Source: Actinoplanes sandaracinus (GTDB lineage Bacteria; Actinomycetota; Actinomycetes; Mycobacteriales; Micromonosporaceae). From it: a DNA stretch of 64,000 nucleotides. The stretch covers positions 62,001 to 126,000 of the forward strand of contig NZ_JASCTH010000011.1 in NCBI RefSeq assembly GCF_030009775.1, read 5' to 3'. The position numbers and the translations under genes are program-made. The notes beneath the pieces were generated by a model. It saw only the letters and a list, made by a program, of their open reading frames with translations. It did no database searches and was not told the DNA's origin. Positions 1 to 8,168 of this stretch are shown one piece after another (the stretch's first letter is position 1; each line of letters begins with the position of its first letter).

Positions 1-370
1 ACAGCGTGCGCTGGTTGACCAGGAAGTCGGGGATGTTGTCCTTGTTCTCCTGGAGATCGACGATCACCTGGAAGGTGCCGTCGGCCGCCACATAGCGGTG
101 CAGGTCGCGCATGGACTGGAGAAGCACCGGCTGGCTGCGGTCGGTGGTCTCGTCGGCGAACGGGTTCTCGAAGGTGGGCAGCACGTTGATCGCGCGCAGC
201 CCGAAGCAGGAGAGGACCAGAAGCGCGAAGACGACACCGACGAAGATCAGCAGCCGGGCGAACCCGCTCGGCTTGACCTCGGGCTCGGGAACGGGGTCCG
301 GGGTGTCGGGCCGCTCGGGAACGGCCGGGTATTCGCTAGTCGGGTGGTCGGGCGTGGGCGAGTCGGCCAT
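1..370 (-). CDS. DUF4230 membrane protein (3' end outside window)
   Basis: Reads from ATG at 370 toward base 1 and is cut by the window edge, so only about 123 N-terminal residues are visible. A Pro/Glu-rich cytoplasmic head (1-36) is followed by one clear transmembrane helix (about 39-58). The extracytoplasmic part begins with a run containing RDLHRYVAADGTFQVIVDLQ, which I recognise from actinobacterial DUF4230 proteins. The family has no established biochemical role. The next minus-strand gene upstream (423-719) could be co-transcribed with it across a 52-nt gap. The family call rests on recall of the motif and not on a search. Confidence 0.75.
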   Translation of the reverse strand, partial: MADSPTPDHPTSEYPAVPERPDTPDPVPEPEVKPSGFARLLIFVGVVFALLVLSCFGLRAINVLPTFENPFADETTDRSQPVLLQSMRDLHRYVAADGTFQVIVDLQENKDNIPDFLVNQRTL

Positions 371-422
371 GCTCTAGACGGTACGGAGAAGGTGCGACAT
401 TCCGCGACCGGAGAGGCCCGGC

Positions 423-719
423 TCAGCCCTCGAGGATCAGGACCCGGGCGTGGATCTGGTTGCGCTGCTGCAGGGCCGCGCGCAGGGCCCGGTGCAACCC
501 GTCCTCCAGATAGAGCGCACCGCGGTATTCCACGACGTGCGGGAACAGATCGCCGTAGAAGGTGGAGTCCTCGGCGAGCAGCTTGTCCAGCGCGAGCTCA
601 CGTTTCGTGGTGATCAGTTCCGCCAGCCGGATCGGGCGCGGCGGAATCTCGGCCCATTCCTTGAGCGTGGTCTGATGATCGGGGTACGGGGCTCCGTCCC
701 GGACCGCTTTGAAGATCAC
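423..719 (-). CDS. small conserved actinobacterial protein (VapB-antitoxin-like annotation)
   Basis: 98 residues from ATG at 719. It begins MIFKAVRDGAPYPDH and has a charged helical middle (TTKRELALDKLLAEDSTFYG) and a C-terminal segment YLEDGLHRALRAALQQR. Very similar short proteins are widespread in actinomycetes, where they are often automatically labelled type II toxin-antitoxin VapB family. No PIN-domain toxin lies on either side here, so an antitoxin role is not supported by context. The GLHRALRA segment recalls ParB/sulfiredoxin-type folds, which is only an impression. Function unknown. Confidence 0.7.
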   Translation of the reverse strand: MIFKAVRDGAPYPDHQTTLKEWAEIPPRPIRLAELITTKRELALDKLLAEDSTFYGDLFPHVVEYRGALYLEDGLHRALRAALQQRNQIHARVLILEG

Positions 720-770
720 GGCGGTTGCCCTTTCCGTGAGAACCGTATGCCAGCGTAACCGCCGAGCCGG

Positions 771-1388
771 TCAGACCTCGCCCGCCGAAGCCCACCGGCC
801 ATGATGCACCACGTCCGCCACCGGACGGTGGCCGCGGCGGAGTGATGGTGACCTCTTGTCGGAGCCCCGGTAGCCGACCGTGAGCGCCCCGATCGGGTTG
901 AACTCCGCCGGCACCCCGAACGCCTCCTTGAAGGCGCCGACCCGGGCCGCGGGCAGACCGATGAAGCAGGAGCCGAGGTCCTCGTTGACCGCGGTGAGGT
1001 GCATGAGCAGGGTGGCGAAACCGGTGTCGATGTCCCAGTAAGGGGCCGGCCAGCGCTCCTCGGCCCGGTCCTGCCAACCCTTGTCGGGCTGAGCGTAACG
1101 GTCCAGATAGACCGACTTGTTGGAGCAGGCCACGATGATCAGCGGGGCGGTCCGCATCCGGGCCAGCCAGTCGCCGGGGCGGCCGTCGCCGTCCGCGGTG
1201 CTCGCCCAGTACCGGTCCCGGTCCTCGCGCTCGGTGAGCACGAGGAAGCTCCAGCCCTGGGAGAAGCCGGCCGACGGAGCCCGCAGGCCGTGCCGGACGA
1301 TCTTGTCGATCAGCTCGGGCGGAACCGGGCGATCCGGGTCGTAACCACGCACCATCCGCCGGCGGCGGACGACCTCGTCGAACTCCAT
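771..1388 (-). CDS. nitroreductase family FMN oxidoreductase
   Basis: 205 residues. The N-terminus has the nitroreductase signature: paired arginines (RRRRMVRGYDPDRPVP), then APSAGFSQGWSF, the FMN-contacting segment. The C-terminal part GALTVGYRG corresponds to the conserved Gly near the end of the fold, and a basic tail follows. Members are FMN-dependent NAD(P)H oxidoreductases acting on nitro compounds, quinones or similar acceptors; the substrate here cannot be told. Its ATG overlaps the stop of the aldose epimerase gene by one base (ATGA), so the two are probably co-translated. Confidence 0.85.
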   Translation of the reverse strand: MEFDEVVRRRRMVRGYDPDRPVPPELIDKIVRHGLRAPSAGFSQGWSFLVLTEREDRDRYWASTADGDGRPGDWLARMRTAPLIIVACSNKSVYLDRYAQPDKGWQDRAEERWPAPYWDIDTGFATLLMHLTAVNEDLGSCFIGLPAARVGAFKEAFGVPAEFNPIGALTVGYRGSDKRSPSLRRGHRPVADVVHHGRWASAGEV

Positions 1389-2317
1389 CAGCCCACCTGT
1401 ACGCGGACACCCCAGGACGCGGCCCAGGTCTCCCCGGGCGCAAGGACGACCAGGTCCCGGCCCGTCCGGAAGGAGTCAGCCGGGCAGGTCATCGGCTCGA
1501 CCGCGATGGACCGGCGGAACCGCTCGCCGTGCAGCGTGTCGGCGGTGAAGACCTGCCAGTACCGGAACTTCTCGTCGGCCCAGACCACGATCCTGGAGCC
1601 GGCGCCCGCGTCGGCGAGGGTGACCGCGGTGATCCCGTCGGCGTCGAAGTCGATGTCGCCGAAAGTGGTGTCCAGCACGAGGTCGCCGATCCGGCGCGGC
1701 TCGGAGAAGTCGAACTCGCTCCCGGCGACCTTGGTGGCGCCGATCGGCAGCAGCCGGGCGTCGGCCTGGATCCGGGACTTCGCCGGCACGTGCAGCACGG
1801 TGTCCTCCACCGAGACACCGGGCAATCGCAGGTAGGGGTGGACCGAGTAGCCCCACGGCGCGTTCGACCCGGAGGTGTTCACCACCTCCTGATCGCAGCG
1901 CAGGCCGTCGGCGGAGACCGACCAGCGAGCCCGCAACAGCAGCGACCACGGGTAACCCACCTGGGCGGGCAGTTCGTACTCCAGGACCACGGCGTCGGCG
2001 GCCTGCTCGGCGAGCCGCCACCGGGACCAGTTGACCAGCCCGTGGATGGCCGTGCGCTTGGGCGGCTCGGTGAGCGCCAGCTGGTACGACTCGCCCTCGA
2101 ACTCGTACTGGCCGTCACGGATCCGGTTGGGCCACGGGGCGAGGATCTGACCGGCCGATCCCGGCGCGATCTCGTCGGTCCCGAATCCGTCCAGCACGTC
2201 GGCGCCGTCCACCGAATACACGCGGAGCGTGCCGCCGACCTCCGCCAGAACAGCCCGATGGCCGTCCGCCTCGATCGACCACTGGACCCCGGACCTCGCG
2301 GCTGCCTCTGTGCTCAT
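1388..2317 (-). CDS. aldose 1-epimerase family protein
   Basis: 309 residues from ATG at 2317. The galactose-mutarotase fold is indicated by APWPNRIRDGQYEFEG (substrate-loop Asn-Arg), the TAIHGLVNWSRW segment with the conserved catalytic-region His, and SVHPYLRLPG with a second active-site His. These proteins interconvert alpha and beta anomers of aldoses or related hexoses in the cytoplasm. The gene is first in a two-gene minus-strand unit with the nitroreductase. The length is normal for the family. Substrate specificity (galactose, glucose, hexose-6-phosphate) is not visible. Confidence 0.88.
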   Translation of the reverse strand: MSTEAAARSGVQWSIEADGHRAVLAEVGGTLRVYSVDGADVLDGFGTDEIAPGSAGQILAPWPNRIRDGQYEFEGESYQLALTEPPKRTAIHGLVNWSRWRLAEQAADAVVLEYELPAQVGYPWSLLLRARWSVSADGLRCDQEVVNTSGSNAPWGYSVHPYLRLPGVSVEDTVLHVPAKSRIQADARLLPIGATKVAGSEFDFSEPRRIGDLVLDTTFGDIDFDADGITAVTLADAGAGSRIVVWADEKFRYWQVFTADTLHGERFRRSIAVEPMTCPADSFRTGRDLVVLAPGETWAASWGVRVQVG

Positions 2318-2423
2318 ACCTCGACACTATCGGTCGTCCGGCCCGGCCCGCTCGGGCTGGTGGCGGATCAGCGCCGGTGCGAGGAGGCCCCGCCGGACGG
2401 CCGGCTCGCCCCGGTCCTCCGGC

Positions 2424-3119
2424 TCACGGCGCCAGCCTCTCGACCACCCACTCACCGGCGCCGGCGAGGTGCTCACCGGCGGCCCCGCCGCTTTCACCGG
2501 CGGCGCGGCGGAACCGCAGCCGGTCGTGCAGCCGGCTGCTGCGGCCCTGCCAGAACTCCACGCTCTCCGGACGCACCCGGAACCCGCCCCAGTGCGGCGG
2601 CGCCGGGACCGGGCCGTCTCCGAACCGCTCGGCCACCGCGGCCAGCGCCTCGTCCAGCGCCTCCGGGCCGGGCAGCACCGTCGACTGCGGGCTGGCCCAG
2701 GCGCCGAGCCGGGAGCCGAGCGGCCGGGACGCGAAGTACTCCTCGGTCTCGGCGCGCGACACCCGCTCCACCGGGCCGGCCACGAGCACCTGTCGTTGCA
2801 CGGGAAACCAGGGGAAGACCAGGCTCGCGTACGGATTGCCGGCCAGCTCCCTGCCCTTGCGTGACTCATAGTTCGTGAAAAAGACGAAACCGTCCTCGTC
2901 GTACCCCTTGAGGAGGACGGTCCGTGCCGAGGGCCGCGCGGCGGTGTCCGCGGTGGCGAGGATCATCGCGTTGGGCTCCGGAAGACCGGCGGCCGTCGCG
3001 TCGGCGAACCAGGCGGCGAACTGGGCTGTCCACGTCCTGGCCAGGGCCTTCTCTGTCAGCGGTGGCCACTCGGTGTAGTCCCGGCGCATCCCGGCGGGTG
3101 ACGGCGGTTCGGTGACCAC
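2424..3119 (-). CDS. pdxH: pyridoxamine 5'-phosphate oxidase
   Basis: I choose GTG at 3119 (231 residues), preceded by a good AAGGAG at a 5-nt distance. The longer reading back to 3248 has no comparable ribosome site. The protein carries the PdxH core: RRDYTEWPPLTE, PNAMILATAD, a TVLLKGYDEDGFVFFTNYES FMN/PLP segment, and the C-terminal VEFWQGRSSRLHDR characteristic of the family. The enzyme oxidises pyridoxine/pyridoxamine phosphate to PLP with FMN and oxygen. It is divergent from citrate synthase with about 210 bp between the two starts. PLP is the cofactor of the SerC encoded just beyond, but no shared transcript is implied. Confidence 0.93.
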   Translation of the reverse strand: MVTEPPSPAGMRRDYTEWPPLTEKALARTWTAQFAAWFADATAAGLPEPNAMILATADTAARPSARTVLLKGYDEDGFVFFTNYESRKGRELAGNPYASLVFPWFPVQRQVLVAGPVERVSRAETEEYFASRPLGSRLGAWASPQSTVLPGPEALDEALAAVAERFGDGPVPAPPHWGGFRVRPESVEFWQGRSSRLHDRLRFRRAAGESGGAAGEHLAGAGEWVVERLAP

Positions 3120-3328
3120 GCCAGCTCCTTCGCTTACGGTTCGGGTCCCCTGGGCGGGCACCACTGGGGTAACCCCGGGACGTGAAACGACGGTAAGTCC
3201 CGCGTTGCGAAACTTTAGTTGAACCAGGATGGGTGTCATCCAGAGCACAATCGCGACGGGTCGACCGTGCGGTTACCCGGCGGGCAAGATGAATCACCCA
3301 CCGCAGTTCGGTTCCACCAGGGAGTGCC

Positions 3329-4435
3329 GTGACCGACTTCAAGCCGGGGCTCGAGGGCGTCATCGCGTTCGAGACCGAGATCGCCGAGCCCGACCGGGAC
3401 GGTGGCGCCCTGCGGTACCGCGGCGTCGACATCGAGGACCTGATCGGCCAGGTGTCCTTCGGCAACGTCTGGGGCCTGTTGGTGGACGGGAGGTTCGGGC
3501 CCGGCCTGCCGCCGGCCGAGCCGTTCCCGGTGCCGGTGCACTCCGGTGACATCCGGGTCGACGTGCAGTCCGCGGTCGCGATGCTGGCACCCTACTGGGG
3601 GCTGTCACAGTTGTTCGACATCACCGACGAGCAGGCCCGTAAGGACCTGGCCCGGGTGTCGGTGACCGCGCTGTCCTTCGTCGCCCAGGCGGCACGGGGC
3701 CTGGGCCTGCCGGCCGTCCCGCAGAAGGACATCGACAAGGCCGAGACCATCGTGGAGCGGTTCATGCGCCGGTGGCGCGGCGAGCCCGACCCGCGGCACG
3801 TCAAGGCCGTCGACGCGTATTTCATCGCCGCCTGCGAGCACGGGCTGAACGCCTCCACCTTCACCGCCCGGATCGTCGCCTCCACCGGCGCCGACGCGGC
3901 GGCCTGCATCTCCTCCGGGATCGGCGCGCTCTCCGGCCCCTTGCACGGCGGCGCCCCGACCCGGGTTCTGCACATGCTGGAGGCGGTCGAGCGGGCCGGC
4001 GACGCCGGCTCCTACGTGAAGGACGTGCTCGACCGGGGCGAGCGCCTGATGGGATTCGGTCACCGGGTCTACCGCGCCGAGGACCCGCGCGCCCGGGTCC
4101 TGCGCCGGATCGCCAAGGACCTCGGCGCCCCCCGCTACGAGGTGGCCGCCGCGCTCGAGGCGGCCGCGCTCACCGAGCTGCACGAGCGCAAGCCCGGCCA
4201 CGAGCTGTGGACGAACGTGGAGTTCTGGGCCGCCGTGGTGCTCGACTTCGCCGAGGTGCCGGCGCACATGTTCACGTCGATGTTCACCTGCGCCCGGGTG
4301 GCCGGCTGGAGCGCGCACATCCTGGAGCAGAAACGGCTGGGCCGGATCCTGCGCCCCGGCCTCCACTATGTGGGAGCGGACCCGCGGAAACCCCAGCAGG
4401 TCGAGGGCTGGGACCAGCTCGCGCATAATGTGTGA
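3329..4435 (+). CDS. citrate synthase, type 2 (CitA-like)
   Basis: 368 residues from GTG at 3329, with GGAG 4 nt before it. Conserved blocks: CEHGLNASTFTARIVAST, GPLHGGAPTRVLHML (substrate His), GFGHRVYRAEDPRARVL (catalytic His region) and AHILEQKRLGRILRP near the end. It condenses oxaloacetate and acetyl-CoA to citrate. At about 370 residues it is the shorter actinobacterial citrate synthase 2 type, often a second copy beside the main GltA. Its TGA overlaps the start GTG of serC by 4 nt, so translation is probably coupled. Confidence 0.92.
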   Translation: MTDFKPGLEGVIAFETEIAEPDRDGGALRYRGVDIEDLIGQVSFGNVWGLLVDGRFGPGLPPAEPFPVPVHSGDIRVDVQSAVAMLAPYWGLSQLFDITDEQARKDLARVSVTALSFVAQAARGLGLPAVPQKDIDKAETIVERFMRRWRGEPDPRHVKAVDAYFIAACEHGLNASTFTARIVASTGADAAACISSGIGALSGPLHGGAPTRVLHMLEAVERAGDAGSYVKDVLDRGERLMGFGHRVYRAEDPRARVLRRIAKDLGAPRYEVAAALEAAALTELHERKPGHELWTNVEFWAAVVLDFAEVPAHMFTSMFTCARVAGWSAHILEQKRLGRILRPGLHYVGADPRKPQQVEGWDQLAHNV

Positions 4436-5556
4436 CCGTGGTTGACATCCGGATCCCTGACACGATCAAACCAGTCGACGGACGCTTCGGCTCCGGCCCG
4501 AGCAAGGTCCGGCCGGAAGGCGTCGAGGCGCTGTCCGCGGTGTCCCGCACCTTCATGGGCACGTCCCACCGGCAGGCGACGGTGAAGGATCAGGTGGCCC
4601 GGCTGCGCCGTGGCCTGGCCGAGTTCTTCGCGATCCCGGATGGCTACGAGGTGATCCTGGCCAACGGCGGGACCAGCGCGTTCTGGGAGGTCGCCACCTT
4701 CGGCCTGGTCCGGGAGAAAGCCCAGTTCGCCGAGTTCGGCGAGTTCGGCGCGAAGTTCGTGCAGGCGGTGACGGCCGCCCCGTTCCTCGCCGAGCCGACG
4801 GTCCACCGTGTCCCCGGTGGCCAGGCGGCCTACCTGACGGCCGAGGCCGGCGTCGACGTCTACGCCACCGTGCAGAACGAGACCTCCACCGGTGTGGCCG
4901 TCGGAGTCCGCCGCGTCGCCGGCGCCGACCCGGGCGCGCTGCTGCTCACCGACGCCACCTCGGGCGGTGGCAGCCTCGACGTGGACCTCCGCGAGACCGA
5001 CGTCTACTACCTGGCCCCGCAGAAGGCTCTCGGCTCCGACGGCGGGATCTGGCTGGCGCTGTTCTCCCCCGCCGCGATCGAGCGGGCCTTCGAGATCAAG
5101 GCGTCCGGCCGGTACATCCCGCAGTTCCTCGACCTGGTCACCGCGATCGAGCAGTCCCGGCTGGAGCAGACCTACAACACGCCCGCGCTGGCCACCGTCT
5201 TCCTCGCCGCCGAGCAGGTCGACTGGATGAACGCGCAGGGCGGCCTGTCCTGGGCGGTCAAGCGCAGTGCGGAGAGCGCGGCCGTGATCTACGGGTGGGC
5301 CGACCGGTCGCCGTGGGCCACACCGTTCGTCACCGACCCGGCGCTGCGCTCGGCCGCGGTCGCGACCATCGACTTCGCCGAGGGCGTGGACGCGGCGGTC
5401 ATCGCCAAGGTGCTGCGGGCCAACGATGTGGTCGACACCGAGCCGTACCGGAAACTCGGTCGCAACCAACTGCGGGTCGCGCTCTATCCGACGGTCGACC
5501 CGTCCGATGTGGCCGCTCTCACCGAGTGCATCGACTATGTGGTGGAGCGCCTCTGA
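4432..5556 (+). CDS. serC: phosphoserine aminotransferase
   Basis: 374 residues, GTG start inside the end of the citrate synthase gene (GTGA overlap). It begins with the SerC-type segment DGRFGSGPSKVRPE and contains MGTSHRQATVKDQV and the PLP-lysine region YYLAPQKALGSDGG, with the Schiff-base lysine near residue 198. It converts 3-phosphohydroxypyruvate and glutamate to phosphoserine. The length and motifs match the mycobacterial/actinobacterial SerC branch. Pairing with citrate synthase in one transcript is seen directly; a metabolic reason for it is not evident. Confidence 0.94.
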   Translation: MTVVDIRIPDTIKPVDGRFGSGPSKVRPEGVEALSAVSRTFMGTSHRQATVKDQVARLRRGLAEFFAIPDGYEVILANGGTSAFWEVATFGLVREKAQFAEFGEFGAKFVQAVTAAPFLAEPTVHRVPGGQAAYLTAEAGVDVYATVQNETSTGVAVGVRRVAGADPGALLLTDATSGGGSLDVDLRETDVYYLAPQKALGSDGGIWLALFSPAAIERAFEIKASGRYIPQFLDLVTAIEQSRLEQTYNTPALATVFLAAEQVDWMNAQGGLSWAVKRSAESAAVIYGWADRSPWATPFVTDPALRSAAVATIDFAEGVDAAVIAKVLRANDVVDTEPYRKLGRNQLRVALYPTVDPSDVAALTECIDYVVERL

Positions 5557-5670
5557 TTTCACCCCGGCGGGGTCGGTGACAAGGTTCATTGCGGTTGACG
5601 GGCGGGTACCCGTACCCCTGAAATGGGAATGTGGCAGGGAAGATGAAGATCATCTCTGCTGGTCAGCAGT

Positions 5671-5698
5671 TTGACGGCGTGGCTTACCCCCATAGGGT
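5671..5698 (+). promoter_or_regulatory. possible sigma-70-type promoter for sepH
   Basis: TTGACG at 5671-5676 and TAGGGT at 5693-5698 are separated by 16 bp, in the 230-bp gap before sepH. The start codon lies about 90 bp downstream. It is assigned by motif match only, and the -10 is a weak TANNNT match. Confidence 0.35.
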
Positions 5699-5785
5699 GA
5701 CCTAGGCGCGTACCGTGTTCCGAAACGCGCCCCCGTGAATGACTCTCGGGGAGCACAGGCCAACGCGACGAGACGGAGGCAACGC

Positions 5786-6844
5786 ATGCGGCCGGTACGC
5801 TTCGTCGCCCTCTCCGAGGACGGACATGCTCTCGTGCTCGCCGATGAGGTCGGGCGCCTCCTAGCGCTTCCCATCGATGACCGGGTGTCCGGCGTGCTGA
5901 CCGAAGGGCCCGCCGCCCCCGGGACGACGGTGGCGGTGCTCTCGCCGGAAAATGTGACTCCCTCCCTGTCTCCGCGTGACATCCAGGCCCGCATCCGCTG
6001 TGGCGAGTCCGCGGAAGACGTGGCCCGCGTCGCCGGTGTCCCGGTCGACCGCGTCCTCCGCTATGCCGGCCCGGTGCTGCAGGAGCGCGCCATGCTGGCG
6101 CAGCACGCCCGCCGCACCCGGCTGAAGACGTCCGATTCGGGTCAGCCGCTGGCCGAGGTGGTCGACAGCCGTCTCGCGCAGCACGGCATCGACACCGAGA
6201 AGATCTCCTGGGACGCGTTCCGCAAAGACGACGGCACCTGGCGGATCGTCGCCACCTGGCCGTCCGGCAAGGCCACCGCCCAGGCCGTCTGGGACCTCGA
6301 CAAGGGTCGCCAGGTGGTCGCGCCGCACGACGACATGGCGCAATACCTGTGCGCCGAGCGGCCCACCCAGATCCTCGGCCAGGAGCCGGCCCCCGAGCGT
6401 GGTGGTCACGGCCTGCCCGGCCCCGCGCGCACCGCCGAGCCGAGCCGCGGTGGTCACGGCCTGCCCAGCGCCGACTCCGGTCCCCGGCCGGTCCGCGACC
6501 GTGACCCGATCCGGGCCAGCCGTGACGCCCTGCTGGCCTCGCTCGACCGGCCGCTGGAGAGCTCGTCCGGCCGCAGCCTGGAGTCGCCGGCCCGCCGTCC
6601 GGTCGCCGGCGGGGCCGCTGCCCTGCTCGGCGGTGGTTCCGGGTCCGCCTTCGACGACGACGCCGACCTGCCCAAGGAGGTGCCGGCCGTCCCGTCTCTG
6701 GCGGTGTTGCGCCCGCGCCGCACGGTGGGCCAGCCCCCTGTGTCGAACAACGAGTCCGAGGAGAGCAGCAAGCCCCGCAAGCGGCTCCCCAGCTGGGACG
6801 ACGTGCTCTTCGGCGGCGGCCCAGCGGCGCGCGAGTCCTCCTGA
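5786..6844 (+). CDS. sepH: SepH-type cell division protein (DUF3071)
   Basis: I choose ATG at 5786 (352 residues) because of the ACGGAGGC ribosome site 5-10 nt upstream. The N-terminus MRPVRFVALSEDGHALVLAD and the helix-turn-helix segment SPRDIQARIRCGESAEDVAR (about 60-80) are diagnostic of SepH. That protein stimulates FtsZ polymerisation at the septum in actinobacteria. The second half (from about residue 200) is Arg/Pro/Ser-rich and probably disordered, with a duplicated GGHGLP motif (about 210-240). It is followed directly by thpR with a 4-nt overlap. Confidence 0.93.
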   Translation: MRPVRFVALSEDGHALVLADEVGRLLALPIDDRVSGVLTEGPAAPGTTVAVLSPENVTPSLSPRDIQARIRCGESAEDVARVAGVPVDRVLRYAGPVLQERAMLAQHARRTRLKTSDSGQPLAEVVDSRLAQHGIDTEKISWDAFRKDDGTWRIVATWPSGKATAQAVWDLDKGRQVVAPHDDMAQYLCAERPTQILGQEPAPERGGHGLPGPARTAEPSRGGHGLPSADSGPRPVRDRDPIRASRDALLASLDRPLESSSGRSLESPARRPVAGGAAALLGGGSGSAFDDDADLPKEVPAVPSLAVLRPRRTVGQPPVSNNESEESSKPRKRLPSWDDVLFGGGPAARESS

Positions 6845-7332
6845 GCCGACTGTTCGTCGCGGTCTTCCCGTCTGAGGAGGCCCGCGACCATCTGCGTCGC
6901 CACCTTCCGCCGGGCGCTGCCCGGCGGCCGGAGAAGTGGCATGTCACGTGCGCGTTCCTCGGCGATGTGCCGGAGGAGGACACCGGGTTCGTGGAGCGGG
7001 CCCTGACCGGGGTGCCGGCGCCCGGGCCGATCAATCTGCGTCTGACGGGCGGCGGGCGGTTCGGGCCGGTGGTGTGGGCCGGGCTCGGCGGCGACCTGGA
7101 GCGGCTGGGCGCGTTCCGGGAGGACGTGCGGTTCGCCCTGGTCGAGGCCGGCTTCCCGATCGACGAGCGGCCGTTCCGGCCACACCTGACGATCTCCTAT
7201 CGGTACGACCGTCGGATCGCGGCCGCCCTCGACGGCTATGCCGGCCCGCCCTGGACGGTCGACGAGTTCTCCCTGGTGCGCAGCGAGGGCGGCGACTACC
7301 TGCGGATCTGGGACCGGCCGGTGTCCCGGTGA
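6841..7332 (+). CDS. thpR: RNA 2',3'-cyclic phosphodiesterase (2H family), CTG start
   Basis: The reading frame carries both HxT/S motifs of the 2H phosphoesterase family, HVTCAFLGDV (about residue 38) and HLTISYRY (about 119), with the usual RLFVAVFP start region. No ATG, GTG or TTG precedes RLFVAVFP in frame. The only sensible start is CTG at 6841, overlapping the sepH stop as CTGA. Starting at the next downstream ATG-like codon (6967) would delete the first HxT motif. The enzyme hydrolyses 2',3'-cyclic phosphates of RNA. The CTG start is inferred. Confidence 0.82.
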   Translation: MSRLFVAVFPSEEARDHLRRHLPPGAARRPEKWHVTCAFLGDVPEEDTGFVERALTGVPAPGPINLRLTGGGRFGPVVWAGLGGDLERLGAFREDVRFALVEAGFPIDERPFRPHLTISYRYDRRIAAALDGYAGPPWTVDEFSLVRSEGGDYLRIWDRPVSR

Positions 7333-7422
7333 CCCGGCTTCACCGACCCGCTGAGGGCCGGTGCGGCCTGGACGGAAGGGTGCGGTGACCGGCCGCCGCG
7401 GTGAGTCGCCTGACGACCGGGG

Positions 7423-7983
7423 TCAGACGGCCGGGCCCGGCTCGTGGCGCAGGACCAGTCCGGCCGCCTCCAGCAGTCCCTCGACACGGACCCGCTCGAT
7501 GTCGCGCTCGACACCTTCCAGCCCGTCGAGGAACTCGGTGATGCCGAGGCAGCGGCAGGCCAGTTGGAGCCGGGCGTCGTAGGCCTTCATCACGGCGGCG
7601 AGACAGACCTCGGAGTGCACGGCCGGGCCGGTGCGACGCTGATGGTCGAGACGGCGCAGGTCATAGGCGATCTGCTCGATGGTCGGCGGCCGGAGGATCG
7701 CCAGTCGGGAGGCCGGGTCCCGCAGGGACCGGTCGAGGCGGCGGTAGGCCCGGTCGTCGCGGCCTCGGGGCCCCCGGTCGACCCTGCGGTGGTGCCGGCG
7801 GGCCAGGTGGCGGGCGCCGGCATGCTCGTGATGGTTCTGTGCGCGCAGCTCGCTGCGGCCGTGGCGGGTCAGCAGGCGGCGCAGGTCGGCGGTGCCGCCG
7901 GTGAGGATGATCGTGGCGGCGCACGGCAGGATCAGCAGCGCTGAGAGCGCCGCCGACAGCACAGCAATGTGCGCGATCGCCAC
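7423..7983 (-). CDS. single-span membrane protein, unknown
   Basis: 186 residues from GTG at 7983. An N-terminal hydrophobic helix (about 4-28, VLSAALSALLILPCAATIIL) is followed by a very basic, His/Arg-rich linker and a helical C-terminal half containing EQIAYDLRRLDHQR and AYDARLQLACRCLGI. The cytoplasmic part looks like an alpha-helical bundle. I do not recognise the family; similar proteins with one TM and an EQIAxDLRRL helix are common in actinomycetes. It stands alone on the minus strand, with 185 bp to the end of the MFS gene upstream. Confidence 0.65.
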   Translation of the reverse strand: MAIAHIAVLSAALSALLILPCAATIILTGGTADLRRLLTRHGRSELRAQNHHEHAGARHLARRHHRRVDRGPRGRDDRAYRRLDRSLRDPASRLAILRPPTIEQIAYDLRRLDHQRRTGPAVHSEVCLAAVMKAYDARLQLACRCLGITEFLDGLEGVERDIERVRVEGLLEAAGLVLRHEPGPAV

Positions 7984-8168
7984 GGGTTCGACGCTAGGCC
8001 CTGAACGGCCGGGCCGGAATACCCGTTCGGTGGAGCCCTCCGTGCCAACATCACGGCTGATGGACCGGTGCTGAGCGGGGAGTCCGGTTTTCTCCGGGCT
8101 CAGATCCCCCACCCCCTCCGCGAAGCCGACGTCTTGAGGTGGAATCCGGCCTGACACCTCCGCCGCGG

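Noticed and set aside
423..719. Toxin-antitoxin pair at the start of the window
   Set aside because: The VapB-like label is not supported by an adjacent PIN-domain or other toxin gene.
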